Assembly: GCA_002392545.1 (NCBI GenBank)
Contig: DGHF01000243.1
Location: 1 to 5,515, forward strand
Direction: 5' to 3'
DNA: 5,515 bases
Source: Ruminococcus sp. UBA3855
GTDB lineage: Bacteria; Bacillota; Clostridia; Oscillospirales; Ruminococcaceae
In this document: positions 1 to 5,515 of the stretch, in pieces
Numbering within the stretch: the stretch's first letter is position 1
Layout: each line of letters starts with the position of its first letter
Notes under the pieces: generated by a model
Seen by the model: only the letters and a program-made list of their open reading frames with translations
Databases searched by the model: none
What the model was told of the DNA's origin: nothing
Translations under genes and position numbers: made by a program

Positions 1-391
1 TCTGGACTTAATGCACCTGCATTATATTGAAAATACAGGTTCAGCGTTTTCTAGTTTTTCGGGACAGCGTGCCTTTCTGCTGATAATCACTGTCATAGGC
101 GTGGGAATCTGCTGTTATTTCCTTATCAAGAACCGCAAGGAACACAAGCCCCTCTTTCAAACGAGCCTGACAATGATTTTAGGCGGAGCGATTGGCAACA
201 TGATTGACCGCATTTTTCATGGTGGCGCAGTGGTTGACTATCTGGATGTGCAGTTATTCAATTTTGCAATTTTCAATTTTGCGGATTGTTTCATTACAGT
301 GGGTACAATCATATTAGCAATTCATATTCTTTTCTTTATGGAAGACGACAAGAACCCCAACCACAAAGAGGTGAACCATGATAACACATGA
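1..391 (+). CDS. lspA: Lipoprotein signal peptidase (signal peptidase II), 5'-truncated by window edge
   Basis: Membrane aspartyl protease that removes the signal peptide from diacylglyceryl-modified prolipoproteins after Lgt has acted. The reading frame is open from base 2, so the gene enters from outside. The first Met in view, at base 11, is internal: it follows LDL and precedes the family motif HYIENTGSAF. Counting from that Met, a hydrophobic helix spans about residues 20-39 and another about 51-65. Then come GGAIGNMIDR (N63, D66, R67), VVDYLD (D76), FNFADC (N89, D92) and a last helix at about 93-110 before a charged cytosolic tail. D76 and D92 align with the catalytic aspartate pair placed by structures of Pseudomonas LspA; N63/D66/R67 are also family-invariant. 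About 130 residues are visible of a usual 150-165, so roughly the first helix is missing. The stop overlaps the next gene by 14 nt. Identification is secure. Confidence 0.97.
   Translation, partial: LDLMHLHYIENTGSAFSSFSGQRAFLLIITVIGVGICCYFLIKNRKEHKPLFQTSLTMILGGAIGNMIDRIFHGGAVVDYLDVQLFNFAIFNFADCFITVGTIILAIHILFFMEDDKNPNHKEVNHDNT
367..374 (+). promoter_or_regulatory. Ribosome-binding site of the pseudouridine synthase gene, inside the lspA 3' end
   Basis: AGAGGTGA lies just upstream of the ATG at 378, with the GAGG core 6 nt from the start codon. It sits within the last lspA codons, so ribosomes finishing lspA pass over it. This supports translational coupling and fixes the start of the downstream gene at 378. 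Confidence 0.7.
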
Positions 392-1289
392 ATTGATTTT
401 CCCTGAAACAGCGGAAGGAAACCGCCTTGATAAATGGGTAGCCTCACTGGAATTAGGCTTGACAAGATGCGCCGTGCAAGGGTTGATTGCATCCGGAAAT
501 GTGCTTGTCAACGGTCAGACCGTCCCGAAAAATTGCCGACCCAAAGCCGGACAGCAAATTCTTGTCAACGTTCCCCCACCAGAAGAAATTGAAATCATTC
601 CGCAGGACATACCCCTTGACATTGTCTATGAAGATAATGATTTATTGGTAGTCAACAAGCCCAAAGGAATGGTAGTACATCCAGCAGCCGGAAACTATGA
701 TGAAACGCTCGTCAATGCGCTGATGTATCATTGTAAAGGCTCATTGTCGGGAATCAATGGAGTTATCAGACCCGGAATTGTGCATAGAATCGATAAAAAT
801 ACTTCTGGTTTGCTGATTGTCGCCAAAAATGATATAGCCCATCAGGGATTAGCGGAACAAATCAAAACACATTCATTCACAAGAGAATATGAAGCAATTG
901 CAACCGGACATTTCAAGGATTTGACCGGAACTATCAATGCCCCGATTGGACGGCATCCAATTGACCGCAAAAAAATGACGGTCACAGACAAAAATTCAAA
1001 AGATGCGATTACACATTATGAAGTAGTCAGGCAGTTTGCGAACACAGCGCATTTATATTTGCAGTTGGAAACCGGACGAACGCACCAAATCAGGGTACAT
1101 CTTGCCTATATCGGTCATCCCATCTATGGGGATGATGTGTACGGAAAAGCCGTCAAAGGAACACAAGGGCAATGCTTACACGCTCGAAAAATCGGCTTTA
1201 TTCATCCAGTCACAGGCGAATATCTGGAGTTTACCGCCCCAGCCCCTGAATATTTCCAGAAACTTTTGAAGAGGATGGAAACAATGTGA
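378..1289 (+). CDS. RluA/RluD-family rRNA pseudouridine synthase (YlyB-like)
   Basis: Cytoplasmic enzyme that isomerises uridine to pseudouridine, most likely in 23S rRNA. The 303-residue length is normal for the RluD/YlyB group. An N-terminal S4 RNA-binding domain covers about residues 15-61 (from RLDKWVAS through the VLVNGQ loop). The catalytic domain follows: VVNKPKGMVVHPA at 91-103, the signature HRIDKNTSG at 136-144 with catalytic D139, YEAIATG at 171-177 with the conserved Tyr171, and GRTHQIRVH at 233-241. The start at 378 has a good ribosome-binding site and begins directly ahead of the S4 domain. The order lspA then this gene matches lspA-ylyB in Bacillus. RluD-type specificity (helix 69 of 23S rRNA) is the usual annotation, but RluC-like or other targets cannot be excluded from sequence, so no gene symbol is assigned. 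The family is certain; the substrate is not. Confidence 0.95.
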   Translation: MITHELIFPETAEGNRLDKWVASLELGLTRCAVQGLIASGNVLVNGQTVPKNCRPKAGQQILVNVPPPEEIEIIPQDIPLDIVYEDNDLLVVNKPKGMVVHPAAGNYDETLVNALMYHCKGSLSGINGVIRPGIVHRIDKNTSGLLIVAKNDIAHQGLAEQIKTHSFTREYEAIATGHFKDLTGTINAPIGRHPIDRKKMTVTDKNSKDAITHYEVVRQFANTAHLYLQLETGRTHQIRVHLAYIGHPIYGDDVYGKAVKGTQGQCLHARKIGFIHPVTGEYLEFTAPAPEYFQKLLKRMETM

Positions 1290-1335
1290 TTGTGAGATAA
1301 ATCGGAATTTAATAGAAGAACAGAGGTGTAAACAT

Positions 1336-2169
1336 ATGGTTCAGATTCCTGAAGGCTGGCTTTTATGGCACAGTTATTCCGATTATAAAAACAATGACAG
1401 TCAATTATTTCTCCGTGCCCCTGATGGAGATATTATTGAAATTACAGGAAATTTCAAAAGTCCGATGAATGGGAGTTTTGGCAAGTTTCCGCATGATATT
1501 GCATTCATGGCAATCGATAGCAATACCAATGAATGGAATATTTATCTGTATAATGCCATCACACAAAAAACTATCAATCTGTCGGAATGCAGTGGTTTTC
1601 GTTGTGAAGACCCCAAATTTTCTCCGGATGGGCAGAAAATTGTTTTCAAACGAAGCAGAGGAAACTGTTTTCAGCTTGCGGAACTTGATTTGCAGACAAA
1701 GCAAATTACTTTGTTGACGGATGATTTTTCGGAAAAATCTATGCCCTATTATTCTTATGATGGACAATGGATTTATTTTTCAGAAGCACAGGAAATTCGA
1801 AAGATAAACAGACAGAATCATCATATCAGCACCGTTTATTCTGAATCTGGTGTAAGAGCATATTATCCCATCTGTTATGAGGATAAACTATATTTCACCA
1901 AACAAATTTCATCCTATAATCCACATGATTGTATCATGCAGTATGACGGAACAAATCTGTTTTTCTGTGCCTTTGACTCTCCGGATTTCGATTGTTCCGA
2001 CCCTTGTCCGGTAAATAAATATGCTATGATTTACAGTCTTGCAAAAAACAGTGGAAATTATGACTTATACTATTTCAATGGAACGGATTCTCTCCCAATG
2101 ACAGAATTAAATTCAGATAAAAAGGATTTAGGAGCGTGTTTTTATCCACTGGAAGTTTCAAAATTTTGA
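1336..2169 (+). CDS. Soluble TolB/PD40-type six-bladed beta-propeller protein, function unknown
   Basis: A 277-residue protein I cannot tie to a named family member. The fold is readable from repeated blades. Two carry the PD40 signature: DPKFSPDGQKIVF at 92-104, ending in ITLLTDD, and YYSYDGQWIYFSE at 138-150. Weaker blades fall at about 7-38 (with APDGDIIEIT), 43-82 (with WNIYLYN), 177-212 (with EDKLYFT) and 223-257 (with DLYYFNG), giving six in all, as in TolB. A C-terminal strand (ACFYPL, 267-272) may close the ring. There is no signal peptide, membrane segment, dockerin or catalytic domain, so it is probably cytosolic and binds a protein or small ligand. AGAGGTG at 1322-1328 supports the start at 1336. 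It lies 46 nt after the rRNA modification gene and 37 nt before mutL, in the same direction. Its base composition is AT-richer than its neighbours. The fold call is fairly firm; the role is open. Confidence 0.9.
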   Translation: MVQIPEGWLLWHSYSDYKNNDSQLFLRAPDGDIIEITGNFKSPMNGSFGKFPHDIAFMAIDSNTNEWNIYLYNAITQKTINLSECSGFRCEDPKFSPDGQKIVFKRSRGNCFQLAELDLQTKQITLLTDDFSEKSMPYYSYDGQWIYFSEAQEIRKINRQNHHISTVYSESGVRAYYPICYEDKLYFTKQISSYNPHDCIMQYDGTNLFFCAFDSPDFDCSDPCPVNKYAMIYSLAKNSGNYDLYYFNGTDSLPMTELNSDKKDLGACFYPLEVSKF

Positions 2170-2189
2170 TTTATGAATCCGAAAAAACA

Positions 2190-2197
2190 AAGGAGGT
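2190..2197 (+). promoter_or_regulatory. Consensus ribosome-binding site of mutL
   Basis: AAGGAGGT is a full match to the 16S rRNA anti-Shine-Dalgarno sequence and stands 9 nt before the ATG at 2207. It is the strongest such site in the window. It fixes the mutL start, which also agrees with the usual spacing to the IAAGEVIERP motif. Confidence 0.85.
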
Positions 2198-2206
2198 CTT
2201 TTTGAA

Positions 2207-4213
2207 ATGGCGGTTATCTCAGTTCTTGACAAATCGGTATCGGAGTTGATAGCAGCGGGCGAAGTGATAGAACGTCCCTCGTCAGTTATCAAAGAATTGG
2301 TAGAAAATTCAATTGATGCCGGAGCGAAGCACATCACAGTCGAAATCAAAAACGGCGGTACAACGTTCATGAGAATTACAGATGACGGCTGTGGAATGTC
2401 GCCGGAAGACGTACCAACTGCATTTCTCCGCCATGCCACGAGCAAAATTTCAGAGAAAGAAGACCTTGACACCATCCTGACATTAGGATTTCGAGGGGAA
2501 GCATTAGCGTCTGTGTCGGCGGTTGCGAAAGTCACGGTCATGACGAAGCGCAAAGAGGATGATTTTGGGACAATGTACGAAATTGCAGGGGAGACGCATT
2601 CTGAATTAGAAGAATGTGGGTGTCCCGACGGAACGACATTTATTGTGAAGGATTTATTTTTCAACGTCCCAGCCCGAAAGAAATTCATGAAGCGAGAAAG
2701 CACAGAGGGAACAGCCGTTTCACAGATTATCCAGAAAATAGCAATTTCTCACCCTGATATTGCATTCCGTTTGATTCGTGATAACAAGCAGGATTTTCAT
2801 TCCGACGGTTCAGGCTCATTGTATTCAGCAGTGTATGCAGTTTATGGGAAAGATTTCGCCCATGACCTGATGGAAGTCAACCACGAAGAAAACGGCATCA
2901 AAGTGACCGGATACGCAGTCAAGCCGTTATATTCGAAGAACAATCGAACATATCAGACATTTTTTGTCAATACAAGGTATGTCCATTCAAAAACGCTTTC
3001 CGTGGCTTTGGAAAGTGCCTATGAAAATTTAGTGATGACAGGTAGATTTCCGGCGTGTGTGCTGTTTCTGGAAATGTCGCCGGATACATTAGATGTGAAT
3101 ATTCATCCGGCGAAAGCGGAAGTAAGATTTTCGGACGAAAAAAAGGTCATTGATGCAATATATTTCGCCGTGAAGAATGCCATGTTAAAGGCTGGATTGA
3201 TTTATGAATTCCAAATGCCGAAACGTGAATGGACATCTCCCCCACAGCCACAATACGAACAAAAGCCCTTAATTCCTGAAAAACCAGCTCCCGAACCGGA
3301 ACAGAAAGCAATCATTTCCGAACCTGTTTCAACTCCTGAACCCCAACCCAAACAAAAGCAAATCATTCCCGAAACCGTCAAACCACCTGAACCAAGACAG
3401 CCCCTCCCAAAAGAAGATATGCCCTTTGGACTGCCTGCATTTTTGGAACAAGCACCGCCCCCCAGAAAATGGGATATTCCGACAGTCGCCTCAGAAGAAT
3501 GCATTGACATTGATGCAAGCGACGACACAGAGGAATTCCCTGATGAAAATTTACCGGAGGTTTCCGAACCCGTCATAAATGCGCCGGAATCATTACCCAT
3601 TCCGAGGGTGGCGGAAACGATTGAGGAAAAGCCCTTGCCTTATCCAAATTTGAAAGTAGTCGGGGAATTATTTGCAAATTACATTCTGGCAGAATCAGGA
3701 GAAACATTTATTATCATAGACAAGCACGCCGCACATGAGAGGGTCATATTTGAGCGTTTAAGAAAAGCGAACTGCAAACAATACCAGCAAATGTTATTAG
3801 AACCGTGTGAAATATTGTTGACTCTGGATGAATTTGCAGTCATGCAGGAAAATGCAGAACGGCTTGACGGAATGGGCTTCACATTTGATTTCACGAATCA
3901 GCCCTATGTCAGAACGCTTTCCGCCCCTGTCTTTTTTGCAGGGATGAATTTGGACGAAATCGTGCAGGAAATCGCCCATAATCTGATGATTGGGAAAGTG
4001 AATCCGCAGTCAAGGGCATTAGATGACACCTTGCATGAATTAGCCTGCAAATCGGCAATCCGAGCCAATGATAAAAATTCAATTTCGGAATTACAGGCAT
4101 TAGCTGACGAGGTATGCAATGATGAAAACATCCGTCATTGTCCGCACGGGCGACCGGTTATGTTCACGGTTTCGAAATATAATTTAGAAAAGCAATTCCG
4201 GAGGAGGGTATAA
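2207..4213 (+). CDS. mutL: DNA mismatch repair protein MutL (endonuclease class)
   Basis: Links MutS mismatch recognition to strand incision; acts as a dimer on DNA. The N-terminal GHKL ATPase shows IAAGEVIERP (15-24), KELVENSIDAGA (29-40, catalytic E30 and N34), DDGCGM (59-64), HATSKI (76-81), GFRGEAL (94-100) and NIHPAKAEVRF (298-308, with K303 near the ATP gamma-phosphate). A Pro/Glu/Gln-rich linker covers about 338-476. The C-terminal dimerisation and nuclease domain carries DKHAAHERVIFE (505-516), QMLLEP (528-533, a candidate beta-clamp motif), ACKSAIRAND (613-622), CPHGRP (645-650) and FRRR (664-667). This set marks a metal-dependent nicking MutL, expected in bacteria without MutH. One oddity is Lys506 where the family usually has Gln in DQHA. 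Its 668 residues fit the family. No mutS is visible; it may lie elsewhere. The gene is intact, and its end contains the next gene's ribosome-binding site. Confidence 0.99.
   Translation: MAVISVLDKSVSELIAAGEVIERPSSVIKELVENSIDAGAKHITVEIKNGGTTFMRITDDGCGMSPEDVPTAFLRHATSKISEKEDLDTILTLGFRGEALASVSAVAKVTVMTKRKEDDFGTMYEIAGETHSELEECGCPDGTTFIVKDLFFNVPARKKFMKRESTEGTAVSQIIQKIAISHPDIAFRLIRDNKQDFHSDGSGSLYSAVYAVYGKDFAHDLMEVNHEENGIKVTGYAVKPLYSKNNRTYQTFFVNTRYVHSKTLSVALESAYENLVMTGRFPACVLFLEMSPDTLDVNIHPAKAEVRFSDEKKVIDAIYFAVKNAMLKAGLIYEFQMPKREWTSPPQPQYEQKPLIPEKPAPEPEQKAIISEPVSTPEPQPKQKQIIPETVKPPEPRQPLPKEDMPFGLPAFLEQAPPPRKWDIPTVASEECIDIDASDDTEEFPDENLPEVSEPVINAPESLPIPRVAETIEEKPLPYPNLKVVGELFANYILAESGETFIIIDKHAAHERVIFERLRKANCKQYQQMLLEPCEILLTLDEFAVMQENAERLDGMGFTFDFTNQPYVRTLSAPVFFAGMNLDEIVQEIAHNLMIGKVNPQSRALDDTLHELACKSAIRANDKNSISELQALADEVCNDENIRHCPHGRPVMFTVSKYNLEKQFRRRV
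3260..3403 (+). repeat. Three imperfect Pro/Glu-rich repeats in the MutL linker
   Basis: MutL residues 352-399 hold three adjacent units of 14, 17 and 17 residues. They share the pattern Q-K-x-[LI]-I-[PS]-E, four variable residues, then P-E-P. The units start at Q352 (QKPLIPE), Q366 (QKAIISE) and Q383 (QKQIIPE), each followed by PEP. The DNA is less conserved than the protein. The repeats lie in the region expected to be disordered between the ATPase and nuclease domains, and probably reflect linker length variation rather than a folded domain. Confidence 0.6.
4200..4208 (+). promoter_or_regulatory. Ribosome-binding site of the HAD gene, embedded in the last mutL codons
   Basis: GGAGGAGGG lies 7 nt before the ATG at 4216. 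It is formed by the mutL codons CGG AGG AGG G, which encode the arginines of the C-terminal FRRR motif. The downstream gene therefore depends on sequence inside mutL, and the 2-nt gap between stop and start supports translational coupling. Confidence 0.8.
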
Positions 4214-4215
4214 TC

Positions 4216-5031
4216 ATGTTATCACAAAAAATATGCATCATCACCGACCTTGACGGAACATTTCTCCCCAAAAGCAAGATACCCTTACCACAAGACCTTT
4301 CCGCCGTCCGGAGGTTTGAAGAAGCCGGAGGAATATTCACGATAGCAACCGGACGGACAATACAGGCATCCGAACGCTATCCGGAACAAATGGGATTAAA
4401 AAGTCCGATAATAGTATTCAATGGCGGAGCGATTTACGACCCAATCACAAAAGAAGTATTATTTTCTCATCCCCTGCCCGATTCCGCAAGGGAAATGACG
4501 AAAAAAATCATTGCCGACAATCCCCATTCTGGTGGCGAGGTATTATGCTTAGAAGATACATGGGTTGTCAACAATACCGATTATGAAAAAGAACACATCC
4601 GGATATGTGGCGTAATTCCGCAGTACGCAACAGCCGACAAAGTAACAGGCACATGGCTGAAAGTATTATTTGCGATGAATCCGGATGACATTCCGGCATT
4701 TATCGAATATATTGACAATCAGCATTTTGAGGGGGTAGATTTCATCCGTTCGGAACGGCGATTTTATGAAATGTTGCCTTCAGGGGTATCGAAAGGAAGC
4801 GCATTGAATGCCTATCGGCATCTATCCGGAATGGAAGGCTTTAAAATGATAGCCGTCGGTGACTTTGACAACGACATTGAAATGTTAAAATCTGCTGATT
4901 TTGCGGTATGCCCTGCGAATGGAGTGGATACCGTCAAGAAATGTGCAGATTTAATCCTGTCCCGAACGTGTGAAGAGGGCGCAATGGAAGAATTGATTGA
5001 CAAAATTCTGAAAGGAGAATTAAATGTATGA
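4216..5031 (+). CDS. Cof-type HAD-superfamily phosphatase
   Basis: Cytosolic Mg2+-dependent phosphatase of the Cof/IIB group, which typically acts on sugar phosphates, flavin mononucleotide or similar small phosphometabolites. All four HAD motifs are present: DLDGT at 11-15 (nucleophile D11, acid/base D13), T45 in ATGR at 44-47, K193 in GVSKG at 190-194, and GDFDND at 215-220 with the metal-binding acids. FNGG at 68-71 is typical of Cof proteins. The segment at about 84-188 between motifs II and III fits a type IIB alpha/beta cap, which sets substrate choice. The length of 271 residues is normal. The start at 4216 is 2 nt after the mutL stop, and the end overlaps the next gene as ATGA. The true substrate cannot be read from sequence; nothing links it to mismatch repair beyond co-transcription. 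Confidence 0.95.
   Translation: MLSQKICIITDLDGTFLPKSKIPLPQDLSAVRRFEEAGGIFTIATGRTIQASERYPEQMGLKSPIIVFNGGAIYDPITKEVLFSHPLPDSAREMTKKIIADNPHSGGEVLCLEDTWVVNNTDYEKEHIRICGVIPQYATADKVTGTWLKVLFAMNPDDIPAFIEYIDNQHFEGVDFIRSERRFYEMLPSGVSKGSALNAYRHLSGMEGFKMIAVGDFDNDIEMLKSADFAVCPANGVDTVKKCADLILSRTCEEGAMEELIDKILKGELNV
5011..5017 (+). promoter_or_regulatory. Ribosome-binding site deciding the start of the last gene
   Basis: AAAGGAG stands 10 nt before the ATG at 5028. A second ATG at 5024 is nearer, but its frame closes after about 22 codons. The frame from 5028 stays open to the window end and encodes a recognisable hydrolase. The start at 5028 is therefore preferred, with a 4-nt ATGA overlap with the HAD gene. 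Confidence 0.7.
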
Positions 5032-5515
5032 GAGTACTCAGCATTCATGGTTATGGAGCAAAGGCAATGAACACAGCCAGCACCGCCTTATTGAAAAACG
5101 GCTATGAACCGATTTCACCGCAGTTGGATTATTCCGAACAGCCCCCCAGTGAAATTTTACGTTTGTTAATGGACACTTACGAACAAGAGCAGTGCAGTGC
5201 AGTAATTGGGAGCAGTATGGGGGGATTTTTCGCCTCACAGGTGACAGCCTTAAAGGGCTGTAAAGCGGTTTTGATAAATCCCTGTATGACCCCATTTGTA
5301 GTGATGCCACGTTTAGGAACAAAGCACAGAATCTTTGTCAGCGAGTATCTGAATTTAATGTCAAATATCGCAAGGCTGAAACCTGAAAACTTGCACGTCA
5401 TTTTAGGCGGTCGGGATGACGTAATAGATACGCACGATTTCACAAAGTTCTACATTGGGGAGGAAAACTGCATCACCATCCCAGAGGGCGGACACGCAGG
5501 CTCAACCCTGCCACT
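5028..5515 (+). CDS. YqiA/UPF0227-like alpha/beta-hydrolase (putative esterase), 3'-truncated by window edge
   Basis: The frame from the ATG at 5028 stays open to the last base, giving 162 residues. It begins MRVLSIHGYG, where HGYG is the usual oxyanion-side HG motif of this fold. The nucleophile elbow is GSSMGG at 61-66 with Ser63. LINPCMTPF at 82-90 and GGRDDVID at 127-134 match the order seen in YqiA proteins; D130 is the likely acid and H156 in EGGHAG the likely base, so the triad looks complete. E. coli YqiA has about 193 residues, so perhaps 20-30 are missing beyond the edge. There is no signal peptide, so it is probably a cytosolic esterase of unknown natural substrate. The ATGA overlap with the HAD gene suggests coupled translation. 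The fold is confident and the YqiA-like placement fairly so; it could also be a generic small serine hydrolase. Confidence 0.9.
   Translation, partial: MRVLSIHGYGAKAMNTASTALLKNGYEPISPQLDYSEQPPSEILRLLMDTYEQEQCSAVIGSSMGGFFASQVTALKGCKAVLINPCMTPFVVMPRLGTKHRIFVSEYLNLMSNIARLKPENLHVILGGRDDVIDTHDFTKFYIGEENCITIPEGGHAGSTLP

Noticed and set aside
1290..1335. Promoter or terminator in the gap before the propeller gene
   Set aside because: TTGTGA at 1290-1295 is followed by TTTAAT only 12 nt later, too close for a normal promoter. No stem with a following T-run is present. Only the ribosome-binding site is supported.
2066..2071. TATACT as a -10 box upstream of mutL
   Set aside because: The only upstream candidate, TTGCAA at 2039-2044, leaves a 21-nt spacer, and there is no TG extension at the proper place.
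1336..2169. Propeller gene as TolB of the Tol-Pal system
   Set aside because: It lacks a signal peptide and the TolB N-terminal domain, no tolA or pal neighbours exist, and the organism looks Gram-positive. Only the repeat type is shared.
3202..3600. Antisense open frame of 132 residues across the mutL linker
   Set aside because: It is Gly/Ser-rich only because the sense strand encodes Pro/Glu repeats. It has no recognisable domain and lies opposite a certain gene.
4997..5025. Perfect -35 box TTGACA with TTAAAT 17 nt downstream near the end of the HAD gene
   Set aside because: Transcription would begin at about 5032, just inside the next gene and past its start codon and ribosome-binding site. 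The TTGACA is explained by Leu-Ile-Asp-Lys-type codons (ATT GAC AAA) of the HAD gene.
5177..5443. Antisense open frames across the last gene (also 5038-5322)
   Set aside because: The + strand frame from 5028 encodes a complete hydrolase motif set with ribosome-binding site and operon position; the antisense frames show no known motifs.
1..5515. A mobile element, CRISPR array, phage or defence island
   Set aside because: No transposase, integrase, regularly spaced direct repeats, terminal inverted repeats, tRNA attachment site or toxin-antitoxin-like pair is seen; nearly all bases belong to co-directional housekeeping genes.

Overview
This looks like an ordinary, densely coding chromosomal segment from a low-to-moderate G+C Gram-positive bacterium. 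It is most likely a Clostridia/Oscillospiraceae (Ruminococcus-type) genome. The signs are strong AAGGAGG-type ribosome-binding sites, an lspA-rluD-family pair as in Bacillota (lspA-ylyB in Bacillus), and a MutL of the endonuclease class rather than the E. coli class. The assignment below phylum level is an inference from protein style and cannot be proven here.

Layout: six genes, all on the + strand, with almost no spacing. (1) 1-391: 3' part of lspA, lipoprotein signal peptidase, its N-terminus cut by the window edge. (2) 378-1289: RluA/RluD-family 23S rRNA pseudouridine synthase, overlapping lspA by 14 nt. (3) 1336-2169: a soluble six-bladed TolB/PD40-type beta-propeller of unknown function. 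(4) 2207-4213: mutL, DNA mismatch repair. (5) 4216-5031: Cof-type HAD phosphatase, starting 2 nt after the mutL stop. (6) 5028-5515: 5' part of a YqiA/UPF0227-like alpha/beta-hydrolase, coupled to the HAD gene by an ATGA overlap and cut by the window end. Non-coding DNA totals under 90 nt (1290-1335, 2170-2206, 4214-4215). No terminator, RNA gene, mobile element or CRISPR array is visible.

The genes probably form one housekeeping transcription unit, or two if a promoter lies inside the propeller gene. They do not form one pathway: lipoprotein maturation, ribosome modification, mismatch repair and two small hydrolases are combined, as is common in bacterial operons. The odd member is the propeller gene. 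By a hand count of sampled lines it is clearly AT-richer than its neighbours, it lacks a signal peptide, and it has no obvious link to them, so it looks like an accessory or lineage-specific insertion. Within mutL, the endonuclease motif has Lys in place of the usual Gln, there is a beta-clamp-type motif, and the linker carries three imperfect Pro/Glu repeats. I see no convincing new multi-gene system in this window.
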